In this document: in pieces, positions 31,500-32,790 of the stretch | Position numbering within the stretch: position 1 is the stretch's first letter | How the letters are laid out: each line of letters begins with the position of its first letter | Assembly (NCBI GenBank): GCA_947574135.1 | Contig: CANPIM010000038.1 | Coordinates: forward strand, 1-32,790 | DNA length: 32,790 nt | Reading direction: 5' to 3' | DNA from: an uncultured Lachnospiraceae bacterium | GTDB lineage: Bacteria; Bacillota; Clostridia; Lachnospirales; Lachnospiraceae | Position numbers and translations under genes: made by a program | Notes under the pieces: generated by a model | What the model saw: only the letters and a program-made list of their open reading frames with translations | Database searches by the model: none | What the model was told of the DNA's origin: nothing

Positions 31500-32723
31500 T
31501 TACGCTTCCTTTCCCCCGGCGGCGCTTCGCCCGGCCAAGGAGCCGCTGGTCCAGGCCCATTGAAGGTTGTAGCCCCCGCAGGCTCCGTCCACATCCAGGA
31601 GTTCCCCTGCAAAATAAAGCCCCGGCAGCAAACGGGACTCCATGGTCTCTGGATCCACCTGTCCCACCTCCACGCCTCCCGTACAGACCTGGGCCTGGGC
31701 ATAGTCGTTGGTCCCCACAATCGGAACCCGAAATTCCTCTATCACCTCTGCCAGCTGCCTAAGCTCCTCCCTTGTAAGCGTCCCGGCCTGCCGGTTCTTT
31801 CCGATCTGCCCTCTCTTTAAGAGCACCGGAATAAGCTTCTCGGGAAACAGTCCCAAAAGCCAGGCCTCTGCCGGCCGCTTTCCTCTGCATTCGGCCCGCT
31901 TGGATAACAGCTCCTCTGTCTCCTCCCGGGAATAGGAAGGCAGCAGATGAAGCCTTACCTCCACCGATTTTCTCCTGGCCAGAGCCCGGGCCCCATAGCG
32001 ACTTACCTGGAATACCGGAATACCGGAAATGCCATAGGCCAAAAATTGTACCTCTCCCGTATCCTCTGCCGCCAGCTCTCCCTCAATCAACAGACGCACC
32101 CGGGCATCCATGCGGATTCCTGCCAGCTGTGCCGGCCATTCCCGGGAAGCTTTCAGCTGCACCAGGGCCGGCAGCGCCGGAATCACCCGGTGCCCAAGCC
32201 TCTCTGCATATTCATAACCGTCCCCGCTTCCCCCGTGGGCCAGGGAACCGCAGGCCAGGATAAGGGCCTCCCCCTCATAGGTCCACCCGGGGGTTTCCAC
32301 GTAAAACAAGCCTCCTTTTTTTCCCAGGCTCTCCACCCGGGCATTGCAGGAGAGCTTGACCCCCTGCTCCAGCGCCTCCATACGCAGCACATCCGCCACC
32401 GCCGAGGCCTGCTGGCTGTAGGGATAGAGATATCCGTTTTTATCCTTTACCTCAATGCCCAGCTCCTGAAAAAACTTTAGAGTCTCCGTAAGCCCAAAGG
32501 CTTTTAACGCCTGGGCCGCAAATTCCGGCTTTTCACACCGGTAATGGACGAAAGCCTGATCCCGGTTGCTTAAATTGCACCGGCCGTTTCCCGTTGCCAA
32601 AAGCTTTTTCCCCACCTGGGATTCCCGCTCCAGCACAGTGACCCTGGCTCCCTTTCGGGCTGCCACAATGGCCGCCATAAGCCCGGCGGCGCCGCCGCCT
32701 ATAATAAGCACCCGTTTTTTCAT
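31500..32723 (-). CDS. NAD(P)/FAD-dependent oxidoreductase, HI0933/BaiN-like
   Basis: A 407-residue flavoprotein. Its N-terminal FAD motif is GGGAAG (9-14), followed by the family signature GKKLLATGNGRCNLSN. Later motifs are LILACGSLAHGGSGDGYEYAERLGH, TGGVEVGQVDPETMESRLLPGLYFAGELLDVDG and GGYNLQWAWTSGSLAG. The family contains BaiN, reported to act on bile acids in Clostridium scindens, but most members are uncharacterised and the name should not be read as a function here. The start codon overlaps the stop of the gene before it (ATGA), so translation is coupled. Confidence 0.92.
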   Translation of the reverse strand: MKKRVLIIGGGAAGLMAAIVAARKGARVTVLERESQVGKKLLATGNGRCNLSNRDQAFVHYRCEKPEFAAQALKAFGLTETLKFFQELGIEVKDKNGYLYPYSQQASAVADVLRMEALEQGVKLSCNARVESLGKKGGLFYVETPGWTYEGEALILACGSLAHGGSGDGYEYAERLGHRVIPALPALVQLKASREWPAQLAGIRMDARVRLLIEGELAAEDTGEVQFLAYGISGIPVFQVSRYGARALARRKSVEVRLHLLPSYSREETEELLSKRAECRGKRPAEAWLLGLFPEKLIPVLLKRGQIGKNRQAGTLTREELRQLAEVIEEFRVPIVGTNDYAQAQVCTGGVEVGQVDPETMESRLLPGLYFAGELLDVDGACGGYNLQWAWTSGSLAGRSAAGGKEA

Positions 32724-32790
32724 AGTTCTACCAGCCCTGCCTCCAAAAGCTTCTGTAAAGACATAAGAATCCCGTATTTGGCATGCTGCC
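32720..32790 (-). CDS. C-terminal fragment of an unidentified protein (cut by window edge)
   Basis: An open frame enters from the right edge and ends at a TGA overlapping the ATG of the BaiN-like gene. Only 22 residues are visible, ending MSLQKLLEAGLVEL, which looks amphipathic-helical. The 4-nt ATGA overlap strongly suggests a real coupled gene. The family cannot be told from this fragment. Confidence 0.55.
   Translation of the reverse strand, partial: QHAKYGILMSLQKLLEAGLVEL

Noticed and set aside
1..32790. CRISPR array, insertion sequences, prophage or toxin-antitoxin pairs
   Set aside because: No spaced direct repeats, transposase, phage or recognisable toxin-antitoxin genes were seen on either strand.

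Overview
The window reads as a stretch of chromosome from an anaerobic member of the Bacillota, class Clostridia, most likely family Lachnospiraceae. This is inferred from gene content and order, not from any marker gene. The clues are a leftward mre-PBP2-minCDE-rodA-mgsA cluster, SepF with YggS and YlmH, a DUF4321-radC pair, paired PFL (UPF0210) and ACT proteins, and a moderately GC-rich base composition. Nearly every gene lies on the minus strand. The exceptions are a NUDIX gene and a DUF3786 gene near the middle.

Layout, read leftwards along the minus strand. (1) 32790-29856: the tail of an unidentified gene, then two tandem flavoproteins (HI0933/BaiN-like and a COG2509-like FAD protein). 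(2) 29682-19967: a small membrane protein (DUF4321), radC, then the cell-shape and division-site block mreB-mreC-mreD-PBP2-minC-minD-minE-rodA-mgsA, with short gaps or overlaps throughout. (3) 19847-15760: a small P-loop protein behind a good sigma-A promoter, an 80-nt inverted repeat, a HlyD-like single-pass protein with a TTG start, yggS, sepF and ylmH. (4) 15643-13049: aroB-lspA-rluA, where divIVA might have been expected. (5) tRNA-Leu(CAA) with its own promoter and terminator. (6) 12712-10332: a compact three-gene module of a MerR/TipAS-type regulator, an ABC ATPase and an ABC-2 permease, with a near-perfect operator palindrome inside a 19-bp promoter spacer. This looks like an accessory drug-response cassette. 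(7) 10296-8141: DUF3786 gene (+), lipoprotein gene (-) and NUDIX gene (+); the last two overlap tail to tail. (8) 8011-55: a zinc-finger membrane protein, polA, coaE, a WalJ-like metallo-hydrolase, an ACT protein, a PFL-family protein, and a response regulator/sensor kinase pair. A BceR-like box lies beyond the kinase at the left edge.

Most of the window is housekeeping. It builds and positions the cell wall and septum (Mre, PBP2, RodA, MinCDE, SepF), processes lipoproteins (LspA), modifies RNA (RluA), replicates and repairs DNA (PolA, RadC), and makes CoA and shikimate-pathway precursors (CoaE, AroB). I found no convincing new multi-gene system. The items most worth a second look are the inverted-repeat leader before the HlyD-like gene, the MerR/TipAS-ABC cassette with its readable operator, the roughly 240-residue insertion in PBP2, the structured leader of the P-loop gene, and the functionally unassigned division-cluster proteins. 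No stretch longer than 300 bases lacks a gene.
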